This document shows, piece by piece, positions 11,430-57,924 of a stretch of DNA of 64,000 nucleotides (positions are counted from its first letter, which is position 1; every line of letters begins with the position of its first letter). The notes beneath the pieces were generated by a model, which worked only from the letters and a program-made list of their open reading frames with translations, did no database searches and was not told the origin of the DNA. The stretch lies in the NCBI GenBank assembly GCA_900660155.1, contig CABFPE010000432.1:357183-421182 (forward strand). Reading direction: 5' to 3'. The DNA comes from Hofstenia miamia (taxonomy: Eukaryota > Xenacoelomorpha > Acoela > Hofsteniidae). A program made the position numbers and the translations under genes.

Positions 11430-12430
11430 ACTTTCCATGATGCATTGCCCTGTTAGAACGTTAGGCTGTCTTCTTTCTTACATTCTAAATAGGTGGTGCG
11501 TGCTCAGTTTGAAATCAAAGGTTGAATTGCATAGAATAAAAAATATATTTACAACAGAAAAAGTTTCAGACTTGCAGTTGTGAGTTTTTTCACACAACAC
11601 AACAGCAAAACACTACTGTATCAGGCAATACACACAACAAAGCACAACAAAGTCCTTCTTAGATATCAATTAAAATGATAACAAATGCTTGCTGTGTTTT
11701 TTGCACCACATTTTAATAGGAAAATATAGGTGGTTTGAATGTAATTACAGTAAACTAAAATTACAATAAATTTACTTATGACCAACTCGGTAAAATTTCT
11801 AGTTAATTTTTTTATTAAACAAACAAAATATTGTGGAACAGAATTTGGTAAAACTTAAAATATATTATCCAAAAATACATATAATTATATGTTTTACATA
11901 CGTATTATTTGCTATCAATTTGATGCAGGCCAAACTGTCACTAATTAGGAAGCAACTTGTTATCATATCAATCTCATTTAGAATAACTCTGTCCTGCAAA
12001 AAAATTTTATCAAGTAAAATTAAATGAAAACAATTAATAAAGTTAAAAATGTTATCATTCTCTTCCACGACACAATATTTATATTTTTCATTAAAAACTA
12101 AAAATTTCCTAATGATGTGAAGTCCAAAATTCTCAATATATTGTGCTGTTATAGCTTTCACTTACTTATTTCTTTTTAAAATTAGGGAGGGCGAGAAGTG
12201 GAAAGAATATTAAATAGCTTCTTTCTGAAGCAACATCTTGTTAAAACAAACCATTAATTTATATCATTTATATTTGTAACTTTGCATAAGATTTTGATGG
12301 TCTGAATAAGCTTGTATTTCTCACAATAAACTGCTTAATTTTATGAAATAGAACAAATGTAATCCTTTTCAATACATTTACATAGAGTATTTAACACTAC
12401 TAAACTTAACTAAAAAATTATATTACTTGA
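11430..12430. other. Intergenic, no gene seen
   Basis: AT-rich sequence with short open frames lacking domains. A small ACACAACA-rich patch lies at 11590-11660. Confidence 0.5.
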
Positions 12431-12439
12431 TTAATCCAG

Positions 12440-12670
12440 TATTTGGGAAATCTTAAGGATTTTTAATAATTTTAGTTAAAACATTTAAAAATATATTTCG
12501 ACTTACAAAGCAATCATCAGTTTCTTTACAAAGTTATTCCGTCAAAATTTACTTGATTTTATAAGATTTTATTTGACTAAATCTTAATTATTGATATTAA
12601 CAGTTTGTGTACGTAATCTTTTTTGGTGTTTAGACTTGGTTAAGTTGATCTAATTGAAATACTTTTAATC
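12440..12670 (-). mobile_element. Penelope-like element 3' fragment (fossil)
   Basis: On the minus strand it encodes a decayed PSLNTKKDYVHKL, the same C-terminal tail as the Penelope copies at 14018-14930. It also shares their 3' flank (TTTGTAAGTCGAAATATATTT). Old broken copy. Confidence 0.6.
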
Positions 12671-14017
12671 GCTTAAGATGTTTTGTCCTTCAGTATTGTT
12701 TAAAATGTTTACATTAGAATAAGAATAAGATATTCTTTATTTAATAAGTGTTTAACAATCCAATACTGATGACTTATTAAATAGCATCATAAAAAAACCG
12801 AATAATATTTACATTACAATTAAGCATGCGTAGGTTGCGGTGTGGTTACAATGCAATTAGTTACGTGAAATAATGTAATCACTATTATAATATTTCAATC
12901 CCAGCGAAGATTTTCCCGATATATATTTTTGTTTAGTAAAAAAGTTTTTAATTGCTTTTTAAAATATTTAAAATTATTGTCATTTTTAATAACTTTTGAA
13001 AGGATGTTCCAGTTGCTGATAGCACTATTAAAAATTAACGCTTCAAAATATTTTTATGAAATTTAATGCAAACAAATTTTTGCGATATTGAAAGTTCGGA
13101 AACTTAATTAAATGTTAGGCAATAATTCATTAATTATCCTAGAGAAGTTTACTACGTTATTAAAAATAATTAGCTGTCTTGAAAGAAGAGTGGTTGCAGT
13201 AATGTAATCTTTTGTTTTGCTAAAGTTTTTTGACACACTTTCAGAGCCCATTTAAACAGGGTTTCAAGCTTTTTAGAAGGGAATCGTTAATATTTGTGAA
13301 TAACACATTAGCATAGCTGAGATGTCTGAGAAAATATGCATGAAACATTTTCATTACTGCAGTGGAAGGAAATTGTTCTGCAATATAAGAAATGTTTTTG
13401 ATGCCCATAGCTAATCTTTTCACCATGATATTTATTGGTGCTTTGAATTGTAACATTGAATCAAAAGTAACTCCTAAATATCTAAGAGTGTCAACAGGCT
13501 TAACGCAATCATTATTGATATTAAGATATCAAGAGTGAAATTTATTTTGTTTAGAGTTTTACTAGAAGGTTGCATTTGCAAAATTTCGGTTCTCTTTACG
13601 TTAATACTCAATTTATGAATACTAAAATATCTACACAACTTAATATAATTTAATTCAAGTTTTTACAGCTGTATCAATTTAGTACTACTAAAAATAGAGG
13701 AATCATCAGCGTATTGAATTAAGTTGCAGTTTGTAACTTTACACATGTCATTAACTTATAAACTAACCAGCAGTAGTCCCAGGATCGTTCTTAGGGAACC
13801 CCATTCTGAATTTCTAGCCAATTTAAAAAAACGTTATTAATTTTAACGCACTTGACGTCTATTATTTAGATAGCTAGTTAATAGTGTTTTGCTATTATGA
13901 AAAAAGCCAAGAGTCGTTAGTTTTTTTAGTAAAATATCATGATTAATGGAGTCGAAGGTCTTAGAAAGATTTAAACAAGCAATTGCTACATAATGTGTCG
14001 TTTTTTAGGAGCTTAAT

Positions 14018-14933
14018 TAACCTTAATAAGAACATGCAAAATATATTTCGACTTACAAAGTCATCGTCAGTTTTACAAATTATTCCCTCTAAATTTACTA
14101 GATTTTTCAATAATAATTATAATTTCTCAAATTTTAAAAAGTGGCAAGTTTAATTTATAAATATAGTCTTCTTTTGTGTTTAAACTTGGTTGCAAGGATT
14201 TTATAAAAATACTCTCAATAATCTTTAAATTACTTGATCTTGACGTCTGATGTAATATTTTTGTTCCAAAATTTAGTCCGCATTTATTTAGATGATTAGA
14301 TATATTAGAAATCATTAGAAGACATTTTAATAAAAACAAAAAATCAAAAAACAATCAAACTAATTATGAACATTGTTTTAAGATCGAATATAGAGGACTT
14401 CATACCGAAAACATGATCAAAGAAATCAAAAAAATATCAATAATTAAAGAAAATGTTAGATTTATATATAGCAATCATAAGGTAAGAAAAAAATTTCAAT
14501 TAAAATCTACAACTGAAGAAACCAATAAATCAAATATAATTTATCAAATCAAATGCACCTGTGGTGAAGATTATATTGGTTTTTCTAGTAGACAACTATC
14601 AAGAATAATTAAAGAGAATGAGACCAGTTCTAATATATCTAATCATCTAAATAAATGCGGACTAAATTTTGAAACAAAAATATTAAATCAGACGTCAAGA
14701 TCAAGTAATTTAAAGATTATTGAGAGTATTTTTATAAAATCCTTGCAACCAAGTTTAAACACAAAAGAAGACTATATTTATAAATTAAATTTGCCACTTT
14801 TTTAAAATTTAAGAAAATATAATTATTATTGTAAAATCTAGTAAATTTAGAGGGAATAATTTGTAAAACTGACGATGACTTTGTAAGTCGAAATATATTT
14901 TGCATGTTCTTATTAAGGTTAATTGCTACATAG
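14018..14933. mobile_element. Penelope-like element pair, inverted, inserted in a LINE (fossil)
   Basis: Two partial copies lie head to head: a minus-strand copy (about 14018-14310) and a plus-strand copy (about 14311-14933). Both end in the same sequence (AACCTTAATAAGAACATGC at one end, its inverse at the other). The plus copy encodes a GIY-YIG nuclease-like domain (IIYQIKCTCGEDYIG, then NHLNKCGLNF and SLQPSLNTKEDY), the C-terminal domain of canonical Penelope retroelements. AATTGCTACATA is repeated on both sides as a target duplication. Neither copy has the reverse transcriptase part; both are remnants. Confidence 0.8.
14413..14805 (+). pseudogene. GIY-YIG endonuclease domain of Penelope-like element (remnant)
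   Basis: An open stretch of about 130 residues with YQIKC, the CGEDYIG core, a downstream Arg (SSRQLSRI), a His-Leu-x-Lys-Cys pair and the C-terminal PSLN motif. In the family this domain nicks the target for reverse transcription. It is the C-terminal part of a larger protein; the rest is not present. Confidence 0.75.
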
Positions 14934-15974
14934 TTATCGGAATCAAGCATAGATCTCCAAAGTTTAGTTGCCTGTAACAGTGCATTACTCGTCGACAAAT
15001 TTTGACGAAACCCAAATTGTGTTTTCAACATTAGTTTGTGTTTAGATAAATGGTCAGTTATTTGGTTATGCAAAAATCGTTCAACGATTTTGCTTATTGG
15101 CCATGTTAATGATATAGGCCTATAGTTCATAGCACAGTGTGGACCATCATTCTTGAAAACTGGGGGTAATATATGAATTTTGAGGCAATCAGGAAAGTAG
15201 ATATACTTAATGCATTCATTAAAAAATAAATTTTAATGGTTTGGCAATTTGATTAGCTGTAGCTTTAAGTGCCTATGAGGAAATATTCGAAGGACCACTG
15301 GATTTATTAGATTTAAGTCACTTAATTGCTTTGATCAGTTAATAGCTAGTAGCATAACGAAAACTGAATTCAGGAGATGCGTGATATTGATTTGAAAGAT
15401 TGTACTCTATTTCAGGTCCATCGTATTTACCAAGGTTATAAAAGTTAGGATGTTAGAAATTTCGACGTCATTGCTGTGAATGTACAAACTCCAGTATACT
15501 TAGCTCTATTATTATTGGTGGCATCACGAATAAATTTCCACTTGGATTTTTATCGGGAGCATTTTTGTATTCGCGCATATGCATTGAAGGCTTTTCGGTT
15601 TTCTATATTAGAAATATTTCTTGCCTTTTTATATAGTGAAAAATTTTGAGAAGTTCGAGAATTAGAAAATGTATTACAAGCGTCCCTTTTTTTAGCTGAA
15701 GTGCACAATCTTTAAAATGTCTTGAAACTGTTGAATTAGTTTTATGATATTTTGTTCTGCTACTTTGTTGCCGGTCGCAATATCCGATATAATCTTCCCA
15801 ACAGGTGCATTGAATTTTATAAATTAGATTTATAGGACATATTAATTGCTGATTTTAGACCAAGCTTTGAATTAAGTTTATGAATCATATAAATTTATAA
15901 TATCGTGGAATATATAAAACAAATCTATTAAATCAAATGAGAAAGACGGAATTCATTAAAGAAAAAGTTATACA

Positions 15975-17060
15975 GGGGAATCAAGGGATAAGATAAAAGA
16001 TAAAAGATAAGATGTTCATTATTCAGATAAACATTAACATTCAAAAACTGGTAATTTATCTGAATAGCGTCATCAAATATAAAAGCATACATACAAACAC
16101 ATACAATAGGATACGACTCTATATACAATAAATCTACCAGTCCAGGGATAAATTTCTATCAGGATTTCAAAACGAGATGTTGTATAATCATTATTGTAGA
16201 ACTTGTATCCTAGCCATGCTTTACCCGAGATATACTTTTGCTTAAAGAAAATTTTAATGTGCTTCTTAAAAGCTTGCATTTTTTCAAGGTTCTTTATCTC
16301 TTTAAGTAATGAGTTCCAAGGTCGAACAGCGGTATTAATGAATTATTGTTTCAAAACCATTTATCTAAGCTTAATGTAAGTAAAAAAATTTTATCTGAAA
16401 TTCTGCTTATGAATATATCCAGGCATTAAAGTGATATTATAAGGTATTCATTTCTTGATGAGCTTTAAAATGTTAGCATTGCGCTCAACATAATTAGCAG
16501 TCTTAAGAAAACGATAGACCTAGAAATAAACTGACTAGTTCTGGAAGAATTTATCTTCGAAACGTTTTCTATAAAAAATCACTTTTTAGATCAGTAAATA
16601 ATATGCTTACATAACTTAAGTAAATCATTATAATAAATGGTAGATTTAATTTTTACAAAGACAGGTAGTTTTTTACTATTATTGATATACTTCTTATACC
16701 TATAGCCAATTTTCGGACTATTGCATTAATGTGTAATTCAAAATTTTGCTACGAATCAAAAACTACTCTTAAGTATTTGAAATTGGAACCTTAACATTAT
16801 TAATATTAAGGGTTAATACTGTAACATCATAATTTGTCGTAGAGGGCTGCAAAATACAAAATTCTGTTTTATTTTATTTATAAGTAACTTATGCATGTTG
16901 AAGTATGTTGTCAATTTTTTGCAATTATATGCCCTAGATTCAATTGCTAAATGCACTGATTTGCTAGCGTTTAATATACAGGTATCATTGGCATAGAGTT
17001 ATCAGTTATTTAATTGTTAACATTTATCTGAGTAAAGACTCTCTTAGCTTATCTTATCAT
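15975..17060 (-). mobile_element. Second copy of the CR1/Jockey-type LINE, 3' part
   Basis: It starts on the plus strand with AAGATAAAAGATAAAAGATAA and TTCATTATTCAGAT, the inverse of a LINE tail made of TTATC-like repeats. It continues with sequence alignable to 12717-13500 and to 39340-40060. Coding sequence on the minus strand is broken by many stops. Confidence 0.6.
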
Positions 17061-17099
17061 ATTAAATTGCAATCAGTTATCGTATGCATATCGTTTACT

Positions 17100-17850
17100 T
17101 GTACACTGAAAAAATTTCCCAAAGACTGGTACGTAGAAGAACTGGGACAAATATCAAATGTGTCTAATTAGGACTAGTTCTGCAGAATTCTAATGCGCAT
17201 GTGTATTCCGTGAAAATGTTGAACGCTGTGTAATGGTGAAATTTTTAGAAATTTTGTTTCTTGAAATTCATCTCTTTCACAAAATGCATGACACTGATTA
17301 GTCGACGTTAGTTCATTTTGCAAAACGTCTAATTCTTAGGGTATAATTTCGCATGGTTAGCTAAAATTAGCTATTCAAAAGATTATTAATATTTTTTACA
17401 TATAAGGTCTTTTGTATTTTGAACATATTTTAGCTCATCAATCTTTATCAAATGTTTGATTTTGGCCTTGTTTTTTATAAAATCTTTAGGGTTTTTGTTT
17501 GACCCAAACATTACACTTTGACTAAAGGTAACTGCAAAATATGTTTTATGTAGTGCGTGCAATAGAGTACACCTATATTAAATAAAAAACATTGCAATGT
17601 GCAATTTTGCTTGCATCTGTTACATCTATTACAAGTGTATTTGACTATGCTTACACATCTATGAATAAAACTTAGTGCACGAATACTCATAGAAGTGAAA
17701 ACTAAAGTTATAGTAATATTATAGAAATTTGCTAAAAATATATTTTGAAAACTATATGTGGGTCGTCAATATCAATAACCCATGAGATGAAAATTTACAT
17801 GGCATAAACAACACAGTAACAAACCTTGTTAATGAATTTGAAAATATACA
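17100..17850. other. Intergenic, no gene seen
   Basis: AT-rich. A possible element end (ACTGAAAAAATTTCCC) lies at about 17104, but no inverted partner was found. Confidence 0.4.
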
Positions 17851-17857
17851 TAATATA

Positions 17858-19020
17858 ATGACCAAATTTTTTGTAGCAAATGCAAAATTTAGAAATTTGT
17901 ATCACCCAAATAGCATGTTGGGAACACAACATGCAAAAGCAAGTCTGATAATTTTATTCAATTTCGAAAACAATGTTATTAAATTTCATCTACTGTATAC
18001 TAAATGTTGCTCAAAATTGCCGCCCTTAGCTTTCATGCACTTGGTTAGTCGTCTTGGGAAAGAATTAACAGCAGCACACAATGTCCCATTTGGAATTTTG
18101 TTCCATTCTTGTTATAAGGATCGGTTTAAAACTTTGATGTTGTTATGGGAAGTAGCACAATCGTTTGTCTCTGGAATGCTCTAAATATTAAAATCCATAA
18201 GATCCAAGTCAGGCGAGTATGACAGCCAATGCTCAGGAAATATTACATCAGGAAAATAATTTCACAACCACTCAATCGTTTCTTTTGCTCTGTGTGCTGG
18301 TCCATTTTCTATGCTTGTAATGATTTAGAGCTCAAGGTTTCAAGCTGCCTCCAAAATATTAAGATGATAGAACTCATCATTTATTTTCACATCTTTTTCA
18401 ATAAAAATCAGTGGTGTCCGTATATTAGAGCTTGCTCCCTATCCTAGAAACACAGTTGCCTTGGTTTGCTGACGATTTTTAAATTAGTAGAAACGTCAGA
18501 TGAAGTTGCTGCAAGTATTTGGTCATTTTGGAGATTGAATGATTTTGCAATCGTAAAAATCTTTTCGCGCCTGTAAAGAGGATATCTTGATGTGCTCCTT
18601 TTGTGAACTTGAGATTTTTGCAGCACTTCCTCCGTTTTTTTCACAGCAGCAATCAAAAAATCACTTTGAAAACCTTAACGATTTATAACCCAATTGTTTC
18701 CTTACAACCTTTCAAATACTTTCTTCACTAAATTTTAATTGTCTCATTTTTCTCATGGATCGAAGCAGGTTCCGACGTATCCGATTACCAAAAATCTTCA
18801 TATATTTTGTTGTAGTTGCAATTACAGGTCGGTCTCTAACTCCTAATATAGTTCAATTTTGTGGATATACGATTCCTACTTATCTTTTGCATGAAGGATT
18901 TCATATTGTCCTTTTTCTAAATTGATGTAATTCATAAAATTCCAGCTCGTTTTTGTTCCATTCGAATGTTCACAGGCATCGTAATTATTTTTCTCTATTA
19001 TATTCGGTATTTGATCAGAC
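17858..19020 (-). pseudogene. maT/Tc3-like mariner transposase fossil
   Basis: The minus strand reads through stops as a mariner-type transposase. It includes a C-terminal segment near 18230-17990 with LSYSPDLDLMDFNI, QEWNKIPNGTLCAAVNSFP and KAKGGNFEQ. These match the family's SPDLNPMDF-xIW, WNKIP and KGGH-xE motifs. The N-terminal HTH part is recognisable only weakly around 18800-18650. It sits just 3' of the PAPSS gene. Dead copy with no clear inverted repeats. Confidence 0.65.
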
Positions 19021-19059
19021 ATTTTTTAGACTAATCAAGAACCATATTTCCAAACATAG

Positions 19060-19590
19060 TTGTATAATAGCATTTTCGGGTTGAATTGGCAACCAAATAT
19101 ACAATTCGGGTTGGGTTTGGAAGACATTTTGAGTGATTGTCCACCATTGATGCCCAGCCCTTTCAACTGTTTTATGGATTTTTGTTGCAAATGCATAATT
19201 TTATCAATATACATTTATAATTCCATTGAAAATTCATTTATTGCAGATGACTCCAAATTATGGTGGGAATAATTTTTTTCTAGGGAGAGCGTCCCCTCTA
19301 AAATGACCTAAATGAAAGATTGGTCTTGCCCGATTTAACTAGTTGCTTTTTGATGATATTAATTTTTTTCAAAATATTCAAATGTAACTCATTATATAAA
19401 ATTAGATGCTGGGCTACCTATAAAAAACTTGGTTAATGAAATTGAAAATGGTTGTGAAAGCATTGATAGAAAAAATATGCTTTGCAGAAATATTGAAGAT
19501 CACAAATATAAACTAAATACAATAAATTCAATTAATCAAAAATACAGAAAATTAATATAAAATAATATATATTTACAAAATAAATTTTCC
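19060..19590. other. 3' flank of PAPSS
   Basis: Probable 3' UTR and flank. A TTTATT at about 19239 (AATAAA on the minus strand) would give a 3' UTR of roughly 360 nt. A CGGGTTGAATTGG and CGGGTTGGGTTTGG pair at 19077-19115 resembles the CGGGT repeat family. Confidence 0.4.
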
Positions 19591-19599
19591 AACGAAATA

Positions 19600-53490
<33,891 letters not shown>

Positions 53491-53494
53491 TCAG

Positions 53495-54560
53495 TTGGAA
53501 TGTTTCGGTAGAAATAACGTAGAAATGATCAGCCAATTAAAAAAATCTATAAAACAAACGGTTTACAATAACTCCATCTTGCGTATAATTCATAAACGTA
53601 AAAAAACATATTTCGTGTAGCAGCTATTAAACATGTGATGAAAACAGTATTCAATTAACGTTTGATGGCTGTAAATATGAAAAACTTGAACAAAAACAAC
53701 ATTGTAGAAAATTTCCAACCACACACATTTCTATACGAAATAAATGACATTATACACAATATATTTTGCTCTGTATATCAAGCGCACGTTACAAGCATTT
53801 CGCAGAATGCATACACACTAGTTTTCTCTAAGAATCACGGGACTCAAAGCACAAAACGTTCATTCTTGTTCGTGGTTGGGAATAAGTCTTCGAAAAATAT
53901 AATGGATTGTCACAAAACATATTTACATAACCAGTAAATGAAAGAATACAAGAATAAACTATCGTTAAACGTACACATACATATGAGGTTGCATTTATTT
54001 TGCAAAAAAAATATGGAGCCATGCTTCCGCGTTCATACTACTAAGAATAAATGAACCTTGGTACATAACTTGAGTGTATTATCTAAACGAAGGCTTGTTG
54101 CTACATTAATACATTTGAAAACACGTCTGCTTACTTTAAATGGCAAAATTCAAAACCTACGATAGAATTAAACACACACACACACACACACTTATATACA
54201 CGTATATGAAGAAAACAGAAACAACCTAAGAGTTTGGATCGATATTTCAATTTGATTTGTCTAAATTACAGATTTATTAACAAGAATTTCAATGCAAATT
54301 ACTAAACCAAATGTTTGCGTAATTTTTGAATAATTTTTCAGTATAATATATATGAAGAAATTCTATAAACCGGTTTCTTATCAACTAGTTAATGAAAAGA
54401 TTTTGGAATTGAACATTAAGTTGATTTTCAAAATAATACATGCGTAAACATTCTACGTAAAACTAGCTATAACAGAATTGCAATAAGACAAATCAATGAA
54501 TTTAATTCCACAAAATATAAATGAGTAATTTAAGAAGACTAGAAAATGTACAATATACAT
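53495..54560. other. Intergenic region between PAPSS start and F-box gene end
   Basis: Both genes are on the minus strand, so this should contain PAPSS 5' sequence and the F-box gene 3' UTR. A CA microsatellite lies at about 54172-54190. TTTATT at 54273-54278 (AATAAA on the minus strand) may be the F-box gene's polyadenylation signal. No clear TATA box. Confidence 0.4.
54172..54190. repeat. CA microsatellite
   Basis: Short run of CACACA units. Confidence 0.85.
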
Positions 54561-54598
54561 AAATTTACAAAATAATAATAAAATGCACTTGACGGTAA

Positions 54599-56227
54599 TT
54601 ATTCAAAATCAGCTCTTTTATAGTCCATGTAGGAGAAAGTAAGAAGTCGAAATATGTCTAACTCCTTTATGATTGAAATGAAATCACGAGTCTTTTCAAA
54701 TGGTTCAAGGCTGTTGAGGTGAAGGTGTTGCAAGGGAAGCCTTTTTAGGGCGAAAATTACCAAACGATCAGACATTGCTTCATGAAGAGTATTTACAGAC
54801 AGATCACTAACATTACATGAGGTAGAGATAACTGCAGAAATCAACTGTTTTGGATCGAACCTGCCGGTAAATTTGAACTTCCTCAAACGTTTAAGTGGAA
54901 AACTTCTAAGGGAGTTGGCTATATCCAGATGAGAAGGCCAATTTTCAAAGCAAAGCGTATGAATCGATTCGGGAAATTTAATAATATCTTTAGGCATAGC
55001 TTTTAAACTTAAGCCACCACTAGAAGGCTTACTTAAGCAAAGTGATTTTAAATTTACTAGAAATTTACAATTTGAGAGAATCGACTTGTCTGAACTGTCA
55101 AAAACACGAGAATGTGAAATATTGATATAAGTGAGATTATCGTTTCTTATGTATGGAAGCCAATTTATGTAGAGATCATAAGTTCGCGCACTATTAATAT
55201 TATTTAAATAATATTCAAATGTATCGAGGGGCATGTCAGTCTTATTCGCTTCATCGCGCAAATAACTGAAACATTCGCAGATTGAAATGTTTTTAACTGA
55301 GGACGGCAAGCTTAAACAGTTCCCCTCTGATCGGTAGGTTTCGCTACAATCAGCTTTCTTCTTGTGCAATGCAGAAAACGAAGTCAACTCTGTATACGAA
55401 TGAAATATTTTTGATAAAAAAGTATCAAAAATTTCATAATCAATTGATCTGAAAGTTCTGAATTGTAGAGACAATTGCTTCAAATTCAAATTTTCTAATT
55501 CTGCCAAGAAGTTTATATCACAAATAATATTGACCAACTCCAATTTCTTCAACGTCTTACAGTTTCCTATTACCCAAGAGATTTGTGAGAGTCTATCTGG
55601 TGTACAAACTAACGACTTCAAATTGTTAAAATTTTTCACTATGTCTACTATCAAATCGTCGGTAAAGAACACAATGTCATCCTTAAAATCTTCACAATTC
55701 CTCCATTCAATATTGAGTAGCGAAACACTTTCCAAATGAGAGTAATCAGGTAAAATAGCTTTGAAATTTTTAAAATTGACAGTTGAATCTGCAATGTGCA
55801 GTGATATTAACATGGGAAATTTCGGAATCCCACTCAACAAAATACAACGCCGTAAATCAAGTATTTCCAGATTTGAAAGAGCCAAAAAATACTGAAACGG
55901 GTTTTTAATGAAATCTAAACACAAACTACGAACATTTCCAAAAACAGTTGGTTTGTTTAAAAGAAAATCAAGAAACTGTGAACATGGCTGTACGATTTCT
56001 ACTTCACGTAAAAATCCTGCAGCACTTTCTAAAATTATGTAGTTATTTTCCATTATTAATGGATGGTATGCTAAAATACGAAGAGAGCGATTAAAATAAA
56101 AAGAAGGATCAGAAAATACTGAATGTAGCTTATGAGAACACCTTTGTAGATTAACAATGTCTTGATGATCTAGAAACCTACCAAAAAGTGAGTATACATA
56201 AAACGGAAGAGATTCGAAGTCGACCAT
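54599..56227 (-). CDS. F-box and leucine-rich repeat-like protein
   Basis: 542 residues in one open frame. Residues 4-50 resemble an F-box (LPFYVYSLFGRFLDHQD, then VNLQRCSHKLHSVFSD), the domain that binds Skp1 in SCF ubiquitin ligases. Much of the rest has irregular leucine-rich repeats (LSNLEILDLRRCILLSG, SLHIADSTV, LESVSLLNIEW, LKKLELVNIICD, LKQLSLQFRTF, CKFLVNLKSLCLS), a likely substrate-binding surface. The ATG lies two bases after TTTATTTTTAG, so the leader is probably spliced and the coding region is intronless, which fits either a retrocopy or a genuinely single-exon gene. I cannot name an orthologue. Function as a substrate adaptor is inferred. Confidence 0.8.
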   Translation of the reverse strand: MVDFESLPFYVYSLFGRFLDHQDIVNLQRCSHKLHSVFSDPSFYFNRSLRILAYHPLIMENNYIILESAAGFLREVEIVQPCSQFLDFLLNKPTVFGNVRSLCLDFIKNPFQYFLALSNLEILDLRRCILLSGIPKFPMLISLHIADSTVNFKNFKAILPDYSHLESVSLLNIEWRNCEDFKDDIVFFTDDLIVDIVKNFNNLKSLVCTPDRLSQISWVIGNCKTLKKLELVNIICDINFLAELENLNLKQLSLQFRTFRSIDYEIFDTFLSKIFHSYTELTSFSALHKKKADCSETYRSEGNCLSLPSSVKNISICECFSYLRDEANKTDMPLDTFEYYLNNINSARTYDLYINWLPYIRNDNLTYINISHSRVFDSSDKSILSNCKFLVNLKSLCLSKPSSGGLSLKAMPKDIIKFPESIHTLCFENWPSHLDIANSLRSFPLKRLRKFKFTGRFDPKQLISAVISTSCNVSDLSVNTLHEAMSDRLVIFALKRLPLQHLHLNSLEPFEKTRDFISIIKELDIFRLLTFSYMDYKRADFE

Positions 56228-56399
56228 AGCTAAAAATAAACATACATATAAAATTACATCTATTGTGATTTAAGTACATGACAATATTAATAAATAATAT
56301 ATTTGTAATCATATTATAAACGTCGGGTATATAATTATCACTAACACAGCTCAGCCTTTCTATCTGTAAATACATAAAACTAAAAAAACTCTTCCAATG

Positions 56400-56900
56400 G
56401 TGTACATTATTATGTGCAGAGAAAGCAATTCGGTATTTATATATAGTATTTAAGCAATAAAAAGTGTTTCAGAATCTACTAGTTTGAGATGTATTTGAAT
56501 TTGGAAAACTGCGCATTGTGATTTGCTAGTGTACATGAAGACAGCAAAACCACGATTCCACCACATGTCGATGATTTTGACATTTGATCAGACATGCACG
56601 GCATAGCATAAAAAAGGAAATCTATAATAAAAGCAAACCACGACAACGACTTTCGATCACTAAAACGTTTTCTAAAAACGGCTAAATTACTACAATATCC
56701 ACTTACAATTTACAGGTGCTTAAAGAAAAACTATCAAATTCCAATTTAATTCATGGCCATCGCAATTTCCAAACTTAACGTTTCAAAGGAAAAATGATAA
56801 TCTAGCCAAATGAACAAAAAATATAGGAAAATTGACTAGAAATAAAAAAACGAAAATTGAAGGGTAGTATTGCAAAAAACACCAAATAAATAAAAAGTGA
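56400..56900. other. Upstream flank of F-box gene
   Basis: No further gene seen; it probably includes the leader exon and promoter of the F-box gene on the minus strand. Confidence 0.35.
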
Positions 56901-57880
56901 TAAAAATAGTAAAACAAAACTACATTAGCCCAGTGAAGGTAAAATATTATAGAATCAAGTTTTTCGGCAACGAGGAGCAGATGGATGAGTAAGCAAAACA
57001 AAAAAGGGGATCAGCAAGGAGGAAAAACATCAAATTTTTCTTGAGCTCGGATGCGAGGTAAAAGTCAATAGCAGTTTGAGGGTTGAAAGTAAGGAGGAAA
57101 TTAGCACGACTAAAAAGCGGGTAAAGGGTGCGATGTTTCTCGCCACTACGAACAGAGATGTGACAACACCATCAGAGCGAATATAAAATCAAATAGAATA
57201 AGGTCCAGACTGCTAGTCAGTATGCGATTGCGCGTGAGGAAATCACAGGCATTAAAATGAAGTGACAGCGAAGAGTGGGAACAAGTCACGGGAAGGCCAC
57301 CAACGAGAGCTTCAAAGCGAAGGAAGTATTAAATGCCACGTTACAAAAGAGCGGTGATTTAACTTTGCGGAGATGCAAGAACACATGTTCAGCCCAATTC
57401 AAGTTTGCTACAAGTTGAACTCCAATATGAGCATGATGAAGAGAAAAATTCTGAGAGCAGATCGAATGGGGGAGACAAATTTCTTGGTTGGGCTAAAATC
57501 AAGATGGTTAACAGAATACCAAGTAGTCAACAGATCAAAGTCAGATGAGATATTGGAGGCCTTCAGACCATAAATCAGGATCAATGAGTGAGGGATGAGA
57601 ATCTTAATTGCAGACAATATGGAAGGAAGACAATGTAGAATTTGTACGTGGAGGGACAGGAAGGACATCATCAAATGGAAGTGAGGGGGAACAAAAGGTG
57701 AGCAGCAATATCTGATGCAGAGGCAGAGTTAGCAGCAAATATAAATATGAGCTTTGTGCGGAGGACGAGAAGGGAGTTAGCAGGTTGAATTAATACCAAG
57801 GCTTGGACGAGGACTGACAATTAGTAAGAGCCTGTTCAAAAGCAGGCAGAAACGTAGGATGGAAAGCAACAGCCAGTAAG
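56900..57880 (-). mobile_element. LINE fragment (RT thumb and 3' part), minus strand
   Basis: The minus strand includes a late-RT-like reading: DLLTTWYSVNHLDFSPTKK, then LNWAEHVFLHLRKVK, which resemble the N-x-x-KT and L-x-W-x-x-H-x-x-x-x-x-K motifs of CR1/Jockey-type LINEs. The end (FFLLADPLFCFAYSSIC) is homologous to the plus-strand copy at 57925. Broken by stops. Confidence 0.6.
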
Positions 57881-57924
57881 GAACATAGACAGGATCATTA
57901 GAAGGCACTTGAGACAGCAGCACT

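Larger units (their letters stand above)
12717..15560 (-). mobile_element. Decayed CR1/Jockey-type LINE, minus strand, interrupted
   Basis: Reverse transcriptase is readable on the minus strand. At 15130-14935: MNYRPISLTWPISKIVE, QFGFRQNLSTSNALLQ, MLDSDNYVAI. It resumes at 13992-13850 with VAIACLNLSKTFDSINHDIL (the LDLSKAFD motif region) and later, at 13456-13241, with a thumb-like segment including LSYANVLF. The Penelope insertion at 14018-14933 splits it in the middle of RT. The 3' end is near 12717, where plus-strand AGAATAAGAATAAGATATTC corresponds to an A/T-rich repeated tail. Many stops; dead copy. Confidence 0.75.
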
